Made by a program: the position numbers and the translations under genes. Below the pieces are notes generated by a model. That model was not told the DNA's origin. It did no database searches and saw only the letters and a program-made list of their open reading frames with translations. From positions 620,001-684,000 of the forward strand of contig CAWJGZ010000004.1 in the NCBI GenBank assembly GCA_963842505.1: a stretch of 64,000 nt of DNA. Reading direction: 5' to 3'. Below, piece after piece: positions 48,898-56,298 of this stretch (its first letter is position 1; each line of letters opens with the position of its first letter). The DNA is from PALSA-129 sp963842505 (GTDB lineage: Bacteria; Acidobacteriota; Terriglobia; Bryobacterales; Bryobacteraceae).

Positions 48898-49884
48898 TTA
48901 GCGCGGCAATTGTGACGCGATCGACTCGGCGATCAGCCGCCCGTGCAGCCTTCCGTTTTCGATGAAGATCTCATTGGTGTGCATGCCGGCCACAATCACG
49001 CCGGCCAGGTAGACGCCGGGGCATTCGCTCTCCAGCGTTTCGGGATTGGTGCGCGGGCGCTGTGTCTCGGGCTCGATTGTGATGCCTACGGAGTTCAGGA
49101 ATGCCAGATCGGGCCGGTAGCCGATGAGCGCGAATACGAAGTCGTTCTTGAGCGTAACTTCGCCTTGCGCCGTCTGAATTCGAATCGAATCCTGCCGGAT
49201 TTCGGCTACATGCGAATGAAAGTAAGCCGCAATCTCGCCGTCCTTGATGCGGTTCTCGATGTTCGGGCGGATCCAATACTTCACGCGGTCCGAAATCCCC
49301 GGGCCGCGATGGATGAGTGTGACGCGAGCGCCCGTCCACCACAACTCCAGGGCCGCAATGGCCGCCGAATTCTTCGCCCCGATCACGGCTACATCCTGGT
49401 TGTAGTACGGATGTGCTTCCTTGTAGTAATGCAGCACCTTGTCGAGTTCTTCGCCCGGAACGTTCAGCAGATTCGGGACATCGTAATAGCCGGTTGCCAG
49501 CACCAGCTTGCGCGCCTGGTACATGTGCGCGCAGCCCATCCGGTCCGTCGAGAAGGCCTGGAAGGCATTGTCGGCGCCCGCGATGCGTTCCACGCGCTCA
49601 TACTGCCGGATATCCAGCTTGTAATGCTCCGCCACGCGGCGATAATACTTCAGCGCCTCGGTGCGGTTGGGCTTTTCGTTCAGACTGGTCATCGGAATGC
49701 CGCCGATTTCCAGCAGTTCCGGCGTCGTGAAGAAAGTCATGTGGGTGGGATAGTTGTAGAGCGAGTTGACGACGCAACCCTTCTCCAACAACACCGTCTT
49801 CACCCCGCGCCGATTGAGTTCGATGCCGCAGGCAAGGCCCGTAGGCCCGGCGCCGACGACGATGGCATCGCAGGATTCGGTCAT
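48898..49884 (-). CDS. ypdA: YpdA-type FAD-dependent bacillithiol disulfide reductase
   Basis: The 328-residue flavoprotein of the YpdA (Bdr) group is thought to reduce bacillithiol disulfide with NADPH in the cytoplasm. The FAD-binding G-A-G-P-T-G is at residues 11-16. The pattern N-Y-P-T-H-M-T-F-F-T-T-P-E-L-L-E-I-G is typical. The second dinucleotide site is V-A-V-I-G-A-K-N-S-A-A-I-A-A-L-E-L. The end has G-V-Y-L-A-G-V-I-V-A-G-M-H-T-N-E-I-F-I-E-N-G. No CxxC disulfide is used by this family. It suggests that the host makes bacillithiol. Confidence 0.93.
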   Translation of the reverse strand: MTESCDAIVVGAGPTGLACGIELNRRGVKTVLLEKGCVVNSLYNYPTHMTFFTTPELLEIGGIPMTSLNEKPNRTEALKYYRRVAEHYKLDIRQYERVERIAGADNAFQAFSTDRMGCAHMYQARKLVLATGYYDVPNLLNVPGEELDKVLHYYKEAHPYYNQDVAVIGAKNSAAIAALELWWTGARVTLIHRGPGISDRVKYWIRPNIENRIKDGEIAAYFHSHVAEIRQDSIRIQTAQGEVTLKNDFVFALIGYRPDLAFLNSVGITIEPETQRPRTNPETLESECPGVYLAGVIVAGMHTNEIFIENGRLHGRLIAESIASQLPR

Positions 49885-49914
49885 TTTACGCCTCGCGGAG
49901 GACTCCGCTCCCTG

Positions 49915-49963
49915 ACGGTCGCGGCTCGGTGAGCAGCAGTAACCCGTACAGAGCCGCGACCGT
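49915..49963. repeat. 13-bp perfect inverted repeat
   Basis: ACGGTCGCGGCTC (49915-49927) and GAGCCGCGACCGT (49951-49963) flank a 23-base loop in the 96-base gap between alaS (3' end) and ypdA (5' end). It may terminate alaS transcription, although no T-run is present on that strand. Confidence 0.6.
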
Positions 49964-49980
49964 AAGAGAGCGGTGCTTCC

Positions 49981-52617
49981 TCACAGCTTGCTTTCGATGT
50001 CGCGTTGCGCCGCTGCCAGCGCCGCATCCAGCGGGCCGGCATCCTTGCCGCCGCCTTCGGCCATATCGGGACGGCCGCCGCCCTTGCCGCCGGTGGCCGC
50101 CGCCACGGCGCGCACCAGCTTGCCGGCCTGCACCTTGCCCGTCAGGTCTTTCGTCACGGCCGCCACAATCGCCACGCCGTCATCGCCGGCCGAGGCCAGC
50201 ACCACCACGGCGCTTTTCCACTTATTGCGTAGCGAATCCGCCAGCGAACGCATCTGCTGCCGGTCCATGCCGTCCACCCGCGCCGCCAGCACGCGCACAT
50301 CCTTCACCGCGTGGGCCTGCGCCTCCAGGCTCCCGGAGGCCGCTTGGGCGACTTTCTCCTTCAACTGCTCCACCTGCTTGGCGAGACCGCGCTCCGCCGC
50401 CAGCAGTTTCTCCACGTGTTCGACAAGATCCGGCTCGGACGCCCGCAGCAGTTCGGTCATGCGCCTCAGGGCGCCGCTCGATTCCTGGTATTGCTTCAGC
50501 GCGGCTTCGCCGGTGATGGCTTCAATCCGGCGCACGCCCGCCGAAATACTGCCTTCGTACACGATCTTGCACACGCCGATATCGCCGGTGCGTCTCACGT
50601 GCGTGCCGCCGCATAGTTCGCGGCTGAAGCCGGGCACCGACACCACGCGCACCTGCTCGCCGTATTTTTCGCCGAACAGCGCCATGGCGCCGGTAGCGAT
50701 GGCTTTCTCCAGCGGCAAGACCTCCGTCTCCACGGCGGTGTTGCGCAGAATCTGCTCATTCATGAGCCGCTCCACTTCTTCCAATTCGGCGCGGTCCATG
50801 GCCGCATAATGCGTGAAATCGAAGCGCAATCGGCCCGGCTCGACCACGCTGCCCGCCTGCTTGACGTGCGTCCCCAGCACCTGCCGCAGCGAGGCGTGCA
50901 GCAAGTGGGTAGCAGTATGATTGCGCCGCGTCGAATCGCGCAGCGGCGCGGCCACTTCGCCGCGCAGCAGGTCGCCCACGCGCAGCTTGGCTGCCGTCAC
51001 CACGCGGTGCACGGTCAGTCCCGGCACGCCCGGAAAAGCGCTCTCCACATCCGCCACTTTTTCGCCCTGCGCCGAGTACAGCTCACCGCGGTCGCCCACT
51101 TGTCCGCCGGATTCCGCGTAGAACGGGGTCTGGTCGAACACCACCTCGGCATGCGCGCCGGCGGCAACCTCGTCGACCAGCTCTTTGTCCACCAGCAACC
51201 CGGCCACGCGCGAAGTCGCTTCCATCTCGGTGTATCCCAGAAACTTCGTGCGCCCTTGCTCGAGCAGCTTCTGATAGGCCGGCGCCACCGCACCTTTTTC
51301 CGCGCCTTTCCAACTCGCGCGGGCACGCTCGCGCTGCTGCTGCATCTCGCGCTCGAAGCCTTCGCGGTCAATTGCCAGGCCGCGTTCGCGAGCCATGTCT
51401 TCCTGTTCGTCAAGCGCCAGCCCGAAGGTGTCGTACAGCTTGAATGAGACCGCGCCGGCGATGGTGTGGTCCGTAGCGGCAGCCGCGGCGTGGTTGAATT
51501 CCTTTTCCGCCGTCAGGAATGTGGTGGCGTAGCGATGCTCTTCGTCCTTCACGACGCGCGCCACGCGCTGCACGCTGTCCATCATCTCCGGGTAGGGTCC
51601 CTTCATCAGCTCGGCGACAAATCCCGTCAGCTTGTAGAGGAAGGGTTCTTCCATCCCCACCATTCGAATGTTGCGCATGGCGCGCCGCATGATTTTGCGC
51701 AGCACGTAACCGCGGCCATCGTTGGCCGGGAGAACGCCATCATGAATCAGGAACGCGGCCGCGCGCGCGTGGTCCGCCGCAATCCGCAGCGCCGTATCGA
51801 CGCGCGCATCCGATCCCGCCGAGAGTCCGCACACATCGGCCGCGGCAAGAATGATCGGCCGGATCAGGTCCGTATCGTAATTGGAAATCTTGCCTTGCAA
51901 CACGGCGGCAATGCGCTCGAGACCCATGCCGGTATCGATGGACGGACGCGGCAGCGGCGTCAGTTTGCCGGCGGCGTCGCGGTCGAACTGCATGAACACC
52001 AGGTTCCAGATTTCGACAAAGCGGCCGCCCGCATCGCTCGGAAAGGCTTCGCCCTCGCGGCCCGGTTCGGCCGCTTCCACGCCCAGATCGTAATGGATCT
52101 CCGAACACGGCCCGCACGGACCGGTCTCGCCCATCTGCCAGAAATTGTCCTTCTCGTCGAGCCGGAAGATGCGGCTCTTGGGGACACCCGCCACTTTCTG
52201 CCACAGCGCCTCGGCTTCGTCGTCCTCACGAAACACCGTAACGTAGAGTTTGTCTTTGGGCAGGCCGTAGTCCTTGGTGATGAGGTCCCAGGCGAACTCG
52301 ATGGCGTCGGCCTTGAAGTAGTCGCCAAACGAGAAGTTGCCGAGCATTTCGAAGAACGTGTGGTGGCGCCGGGTATAGCCGACGTTTTCCAGGTCGTTGT
52401 GCTTTCCGCCGGCCCGCACGCATTTCTGGGAGCTGGCGGCGCGCGAATAATCGCGCTTCTCCAGTCCGAGAAACGTGTCTTTGAACTGGTTCATTCCCGC
52501 GTTGGTAAACAGCAGCGTCGGGTCGTTGGCCGGAACCAATGAAGAGCTGCGAACCACCCGATGGCCGCGGGCGGCAAAGAAGTCGAGAAAGCGCTGTCTG
52601 ATTTCGTGACCTGTCAC
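49981..52617 (-). CDS. alaS: Alanyl-tRNA synthetase
   Basis: The 878-residue cytoplasmic enzyme charges tRNA-Ala. The class II catalytic domain is at the N-terminus (F-T-N-A-G-M-N-Q-F-K, F-F-E-M-L-G-N-F-S-F-G-D-Y-F, T-G-P-C-G-P-C-S-E-I-H-Y). The editing domain has the zinc ligands H-T-A-T-H and C-G-G-T-H. The C-terminal DHHA1-type segment carries G-G-K-G-G-G-R-P-D-M-A-E-G-G. The length is normal and the ORF is complete. It is a housekeeping gene with its own promoter region upstream of 52617. Confidence 0.98.
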   Translation of the reverse strand: MTGHEIRQRFLDFFAARGHRVVRSSSLVPANDPTLLFTNAGMNQFKDTFLGLEKRDYSRAASSQKCVRAGGKHNDLENVGYTRRHHTFFEMLGNFSFGDYFKADAIEFAWDLITKDYGLPKDKLYVTVFREDDEAEALWQKVAGVPKSRIFRLDEKDNFWQMGETGPCGPCSEIHYDLGVEAAEPGREGEAFPSDAGGRFVEIWNLVFMQFDRDAAGKLTPLPRPSIDTGMGLERIAAVLQGKISNYDTDLIRPIILAAADVCGLSAGSDARVDTALRIAADHARAAAFLIHDGVLPANDGRGYVLRKIMRRAMRNIRMVGMEEPFLYKLTGFVAELMKGPYPEMMDSVQRVARVVKDEEHRYATTFLTAEKEFNHAAAAATDHTIAGAVSFKLYDTFGLALDEQEDMARERGLAIDREGFEREMQQQRERARASWKGAEKGAVAPAYQKLLEQGRTKFLGYTEMEATSRVAGLLVDKELVDEVAAGAHAEVVFDQTPFYAESGGQVGDRGELYSAQGEKVADVESAFPGVPGLTVHRVVTAAKLRVGDLLRGEVAAPLRDSTRRNHTATHLLHASLRQVLGTHVKQAGSVVEPGRLRFDFTHYAAMDRAELEEVERLMNEQILRNTAVETEVLPLEKAIATGAMALFGEKYGEQVRVVSVPGFSRELCGGTHVRRTGDIGVCKIVYEGSISAGVRRIEAITGEAALKQYQESSGALRRMTELLRASEPDLVEHVEKLLAAERGLAKQVEQLKEKVAQAASGSLEAQAHAVKDVRVLAARVDGMDRQQMRSLADSLRNKWKSAVVVLASAGDDGVAIVAAVTKDLTGKVQAGKLVRAVAAATGGKGGGRPDMAEGGGKDAGPLDAALAAAQRDIESKL

Positions 52618-52747
52618 GGAGTTTCCTTATGGATGTGGACTAAATTCAATTATAGGGGAGAAGATTCCCAACCCTGCAAGATGCAGGTCCCCCATCAGCG
52701 TCGCGGCCGGGGTAGCCGCGGGTTACTGAGGTTGCCGGCGGGTGCGT

Positions 52748-53155
52748 CTAAGTCCGGCCATTGCGATCCCCGGGCAGGCCAAAAGCGACCGCAATAGCCT
52801 CATCGGCTTGCCGCATGATTGCCGGGCCGGCCTCACCTAGTTTCCTGATCAGCCGCGAGCGATCCACCGCGCGAATCTGGTTGAAGACGGCCACTGAGGC
52901 GACCGCCAAACCGGTAGACGCACCGGCCGGCAAGAGCACATGTACAGGCGATAGCGGCAGGCGCACCGTTGAAGTGATCGGCGCCACCATGGTGATGCCG
53001 CTGTACTGATTGGAGGTGTCGTTTTGGATGACCAGCGCCGGCCTGGTCTTCCGGATCTCGTGCCCTACGGTCGGGTCGAGCGCCGCGAGGTAGATTTCGC
53101 CTCTTTGCGGCCACGAGCGGGCAGCGGCTTTTCGGGGTGGTCGAGTTGTTGCCAT
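52748..53155 (-). CDS. mazF: MazF/PemK-type toxin
   Basis: The 135-residue product is a MazF-type mRNA interferase: R-G-E-I-Y-L-A-A-L-D-P-T-V-G-H-E-I-R-K-T-R-P-A-L-V-I with turns, then N-D-T-S-N-Q-Y-S, V-A-P-I-T-S and V-A-V-F-N-Q-I-R-A-V-D. It starts at ATG 53155 behind AGGAACA, with a basic N-terminal extension of about 17 residues. It overlaps the upstream antitoxin by 91 bases. Toxin of a type II pair. Confidence 0.92.
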   Translation of the reverse strand: MATTRPPRKAAARSWPQRGEIYLAALDPTVGHEIRKTRPALVIQNDTSNQYSGITMVAPITSTVRLPLSPVHVLLPAGASTGLAVASVAVFNQIRAVDRSRLIRKLGEAGPAIMRQADEAIAVAFGLPGDRNGRT

Positions 53156-53379
53156 TGTTCCTGATCCACGGCAAACCAGTCCTTAGCGATCTCCTGGTCG
53201 AGGTCACGGTCGCGAAGAGCGGCTTGCTTCAGCCGGGCCCGCAAGGCCTCCGGCCCGGCCGTGGCGATGTAATGCTCCACAGAGCGCTGGATGAAGCGGC
53301 TGCGCTGGCCCGGCCGGGCCAGTCGATCGAGAGCATGGATCGTGGCGTCCGGCAAGATCACATTGATGCGTATTGCCAT
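53065..53379 (-). CDS. Ribbon-helix-helix antitoxin (MazE/CopG-like)
   Basis: The 104-residue product begins with R-I-N-V-I-L-P-D-A-T-I-H-A-L-D-R-L-A, a ribbon-helix-helix strand and first helix. R-S-R-F-I-Q-R-S-V-E-H-Y-I follows, then a C-terminal acidic/polar tail (K-D-W-F-A-V-D-Q-E-Q-W) that would block the toxin. It precedes mazF, the usual antitoxin-first order, and likely autoregulates. The long overlap may be a real coupling feature. Confidence 0.85.
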   Translation of the reverse strand: MAIRINVILPDATIHALDRLARPGQRSRFIQRSVEHYIATAGPEALRARLKQAALRDRDLDQEIAKDWFAVDQEQWQQLDHPEKPLPARGRKEAKSTSRRSTRP

Positions 53380-53457
53380 TTTGAGATTCCAGTACTTCCA
53401 AACACATTATATACACATCGAGTGTGTATATGGCTCGGACCCGGAAAAAGCGCCAGC

Positions 53458-53982
53458 CTACTTATGCTTGGTGATTTCGACTTTCGGGATGCCTAGGTGA
53501 CCGCCGAGCGAGGCGAGGGAATCGAGATCGACGGGACCGACGATGTTGACGATGGTCAGTTCTTTGGGGCTGGAGACCAGGATGGCGACGCCGTCGATCT
53601 TTTTATTCTCGCTGCGCACGTAGATTTCGGCGTTTTCGCCTTCCTGACCGCTCTTGACACCGACGATGCGGGACCACTCCGCGCCGCGAAGCTGCTGGCG
53701 GACGCCTTCCAGGTCGGCGGGCGACCAGGCGCCGGCATTCTTGAATTCAAAGGTGCGGATGTAGATGCCATCAAGGGAAGCGATCATCTTCTTCACCTTG
53801 GATTCGTCGGCGTCTTTGGAGCTGAGGAAACGGGCGGCGAACTGGAGGGTGGCGCCGTTGAGAGAGAGGTCGACGGAATCGGAGGCTTTGGCGGCGAGGT
53901 AATCGAGATTGAATTTCAACTGCTGGGCCGGGAGCAGAGCGGCGGCCACGACGGCCAGAACAAGCGTGCGGAGGGCGGTCAT
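53458..53982 (-). CDS. DUF4252 exported protein
   Basis: The 174-residue protein has a signal peptide (TALRTLVLAVVAAALLPAQ). The rest matches DUF4252: L-D-Y-L-A-A-K-A-S-D-S-V-D-L-S-L-N, D-G-I-Y-I-R-T-F-E-F and V-S-S-P-K-E-L-T-I-V-N-I-V-G-P-V-D-L. The family is periplasmic or outer-membrane with unknown role. It often follows an ECF sigma factor and a small membrane protein, exactly as here, and overlaps the upstream gene by four bases. Confidence 0.88.
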   Translation of the reverse strand: MTALRTLVLAVVAAALLPAQQLKFNLDYLAAKASDSVDLSLNGATLQFAARFLSSKDADESKVKKMIASLDGIYIRTFEFKNAGAWSPADLEGVRQQLRGAEWSRIVGVKSGQEGENAEIYVRSENKKIDGVAILVSSPKELTIVNIVGPVDLDSLASLGGHLGIPKVEITKHK

Positions 53983-54266
53983 CGCGTGGCCTCCTGGATG
54001 TGGGCCTGGATATGGTTGACTTTGACGGCGGCGATGCGGAAGGCAAGCATGACCTGTTCCTTGGCGACGAGGCCCTGGTGCTCGCGATAAGCGGCGGCGC
54101 CTCCCGTGATGATGACGACAGCGGCGGCGGCGGCCAGCCAGCGGCCGTGATGCCAGCCGGAGGACCGGGCGCGACGGTCAACGTCACGGAGGACACGGCG
54201 GGCGAAATCGGGCGGAGGGTCCTTGCGGGCCAGCGTGTTTTTGAGTTCCTGTTCTAACCAGTCCAT
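53979..54266 (-). CDS. Small membrane protein in ECF-sigma operon, possible anti-sigma factor
   Basis: The 95-residue product has a cytoplasmic helix (residues 1-30, E-Q-E-L-K-N-T-L-A-R-K-D-P-P-P-D-F), one membrane segment (W-L-A-A-A-A-A-V-V-I-I-T-G-G-A-A-A) and a short periplasmic helix. The layout fits a minimal anti-sigma factor, but no zinc motif is visible. Its start overlaps the sigma gene by 13 bases and its stop overlaps DUF4252 by four bases, so all three are coupled. Confidence 0.75.
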   Translation of the reverse strand: MDWLEQELKNTLARKDPPPDFARRVLRDVDRRARSSGWHHGRWLAAAAAVVIITGGAAAYREHQGLVAKEQVMLAFRIAAVKVNHIQAHIQEATR

Positions 54267-54787
54267 TTTTTTACTCCTACGCCGCGGCGCGCGAGTTTTT
54301 CCCGCAGCAGGGCCAGCGAGCGTTGTAAATGACTCTTGACAGTCGAGACGGGCATGTCCAGAATCCGGGCGATGTCGGCGGGGTCGAGGTCTTCCTGATA
54401 GCGGAGGATTATGACCATGCGCGGCGATTCCGGAAGCGAGGCAACCAGGCGTTGCAGGGTTTCGGCAAGCAGGGGGTCGCCAGCGGGGGCAATGGCGGCG
54501 GGTTCGGCCACGTCGGCGAGAGAGACCTGGGGACGGCGACTGCGGCGGCGGGATTCATCGATGGAGCGCTGGACGGCCACTTTACGAAGCCAGTGGGTGG
54601 CGTGCTCGGGGGACTCGATGGCGGCGAGGTTGCGATGGAGGGAGAAGAAAACATCCTGAGCGACCTCGTCGGCGAGCGAGCGGTCGTGGAGGAAATGCCA
54701 GCAGACACTAAAAACCATGGCCTGATGGCGCTCGACGAGGCTGGGAAAATCGAGAGCGTTCTGCGGCGCGTTTTCCAAAACAGTCAC
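54254..54787 (-). CDS. ECF-type RNA polymerase sigma factor
   Basis: The product of about 177 residues starts at GTG 54787; a longer open frame upstream is not protein-like. Region 2 has L-V-E-R-H-Q-A-M-V-F-S-V-C-W, L-A-D-E-V-A-Q-D-V-F and H-W-L-R-K-V-A-V-Q-R-S-I-D. Region 4 has L-P-E-S-P-R-M-V-I-I-L-R-Y-Q-E-D-L, I-A-R-I-L-D-M-P-V-S-T-V-K-S-H-L-Q-R. It is the first gene of the sigma/membrane protein/DUF4252 operon and is divergent from the persulfide dioxygenase gene with 93 bases between. Confidence 0.92.
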   Translation of the reverse strand: MTVLENAPQNALDFPSLVERHQAMVFSVCWHFLHDRSLADEVAQDVFFSLHRNLAAIESPEHATHWLRKVAVQRSIDESRRRSRRPQVSLADVAEPAAIAPAGDPLLAETLQRLVASLPESPRMVIILRYQEDLDPADIARILDMPVSTVKSHLQRSLALLREKLARRGVGVKKWTG

Positions 54788-54880
54788 GGACGGAAGTTGA
54801 GAGAAGCCTTCACGCGTTATATTAACGAATACGGCGCAGAGTGGCGGCGAGGAGGCAGATTTGACGAGGAGGGAACAGAA

Positions 54881-56245
54881 GTGATTTTCGAGCAATTCTA
54901 CCTGGGGTGTCTGGCGCATGCATCCTATCTGATTGGTTCCGAGGGAGTTGCGGCGGTGGTGGACCCGCAGCGGGACGTCGACATATATCTGGATGCCGCG
55001 GCGCGGCTGGGAGTGAAGATCGAGCATGTGATCGAGACACACCTGCACGCGGATTTTGTGTCGGGGCACGGGGAGCTGGCAGCGCGGACCGGGGCGACGA
55101 TTTACCTGGGGAAAGGGTCGGGGGCGACGTTCCCGCACCGCGCGGTGGGGGACGGAGATGCCATCGAAATGGGGAAATGCCGGCTGGAGTTCCTGCAAAC
55201 GCCCGGGCACACGATGGAAAGCATCAGCGCGGTGGTGAAAGACCGGGAGCGGGGCGATGCGCCGTACGCGGTGCTGACGGGGGACACGTTGTTCATAGGC
55301 GACGTGGGGCGGCCGGACCTTTCGGACACCAAGACGCCGGCGGAACTGGCGCGGATGCTCTATCACAGCCTGCGGCGGAAATTGCTGACGCTGCCGGACG
55401 AGGTACTGGTGTACCCGGCGCACGGTGCGGGTTCGATGTGCGGACGGAACATCGGGAAGGAGCGGAGCTCCACGATCGGGCGGGAGCGACGCACGAACTA
55501 CGCGTTGCAGCCGATGGGGGAAGAACAATTCGTGGCGACGATGACGGAGGATCTGCCGCCGCGGCCGGAATACTTCGGACAGGACGTGGCGATGAACCGG
55601 CGCGGGGCGCCGGCGCTGGAGAGCCTGCCGGCGCTGCGGGCGCTGCCGGCCACGGAGGTGCGGAAGCTGCACGAGGAGGGCGTGACGTTGCTGGATACCC
55701 GGCCGGCGGCGGAGTATTTGTCGGGACACGCGCTCGGGTCAATTCATATCGGGCTGGGAGGGCAATTCGCGGCGTGGGCGGGGGTGGTGATCGGGCTGGA
55801 GCAGGATGTGATTCTGGTGTCGGAAAACAGGCAGACTGCGGAAGAGGCGCGAATGCGTCTGGCGCGGGTGGGCATCGAGCGGGTGGCGGGAATACTCGAA
55901 GGCGGCGTGGCGGGTTGGGCGCGCGCGGGTCTGGAGCTTGGGATGATCGATCAGATTACCGTTCACGAACTGAAAGAGCAGAGAGGCGAACTGTTGGTGG
56001 TGGACGTGCGAGGGCCGCGGGAGTGGTCGAGCGGGCACATTCCGGGAGCGCTGTTGCAACCGTTGGACAAACTGAAGATCGGGATGGAGGAGCTGGACCG
56101 CCGGCGCGCGATGGCCTTGCATTGCAAAGGCGGCTACAGAAGCGCGATCGCCTGCAGCTTGTTGGAGGCGGCAGGGTTCGAGCAGCCGATCAACGTGATA
56201 GGCGGTTACGACGCGTGGGTGGCAGCGGGGTTCGAGACGGAATGA
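54881..56245 (+). CDS. Persulfide dioxygenase with two rhodanese domains (CstB-like)
   Basis: The 454-residue protein starts at GTG 54881 behind GGAGGG; the frame is open upstream on antisense to the sigma gene. Residues 1-240 are a metallo-beta-lactamase fold of ETHE1/CstB type with T-H54-L-H56-A-D58 and L-T-G-D-T-L-F-I-G-D-V-G-R-P-D. A first rhodanese domain (about 265-355) lacks its Cys (V-S-E-N-R). The second (about 370-454) has the catalytic Cys415 in H-C-K-G-G-Y-R-S. The order matches CstB, which converts persulfides to thiosulfate. It likely detoxifies sulfide in the cytoplasm. Confidence 0.93.
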   Translation: MIFEQFYLGCLAHASYLIGSEGVAAVVDPQRDVDIYLDAAARLGVKIEHVIETHLHADFVSGHGELAARTGATIYLGKGSGATFPHRAVGDGDAIEMGKCRLEFLQTPGHTMESISAVVKDRERGDAPYAVLTGDTLFIGDVGRPDLSDTKTPAELARMLYHSLRRKLLTLPDEVLVYPAHGAGSMCGRNIGKERSSTIGRERRTNYALQPMGEEQFVATMTEDLPPRPEYFGQDVAMNRRGAPALESLPALRALPATEVRKLHEEGVTLLDTRPAAEYLSGHALGSIHIGLGGQFAAWAGVVIGLEQDVILVSENRQTAEEARMRLARVGIERVAGILEGGVAGWARAGLELGMIDQITVHELKEQRGELLVVDVRGPREWSSGHIPGALLQPLDKLKIGMEELDRRRAMALHCKGGYRSAIACSLLEAAGFEQPINVIGGYDAWVAAGFETE

Positions 56246-56298
56246 GGGCGCATTAGTCCTGCGTGCGGCTGCGGGCACGATTGCCCGCTCCATGGAGG

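Noticed and set aside
51466..52542. A 358-codon plus-strand frame across alaS
   Set aside because: It is antisense shadow of an essential, fully conserved gene.
54907..56256. A 449-codon plus-strand frame overlapping the persulfide dioxygenase in another frame
   Set aside because: It is composed mainly of Gly, Ala and Arg and has no domain, while the other frame gives clear MBL and rhodanese motifs.
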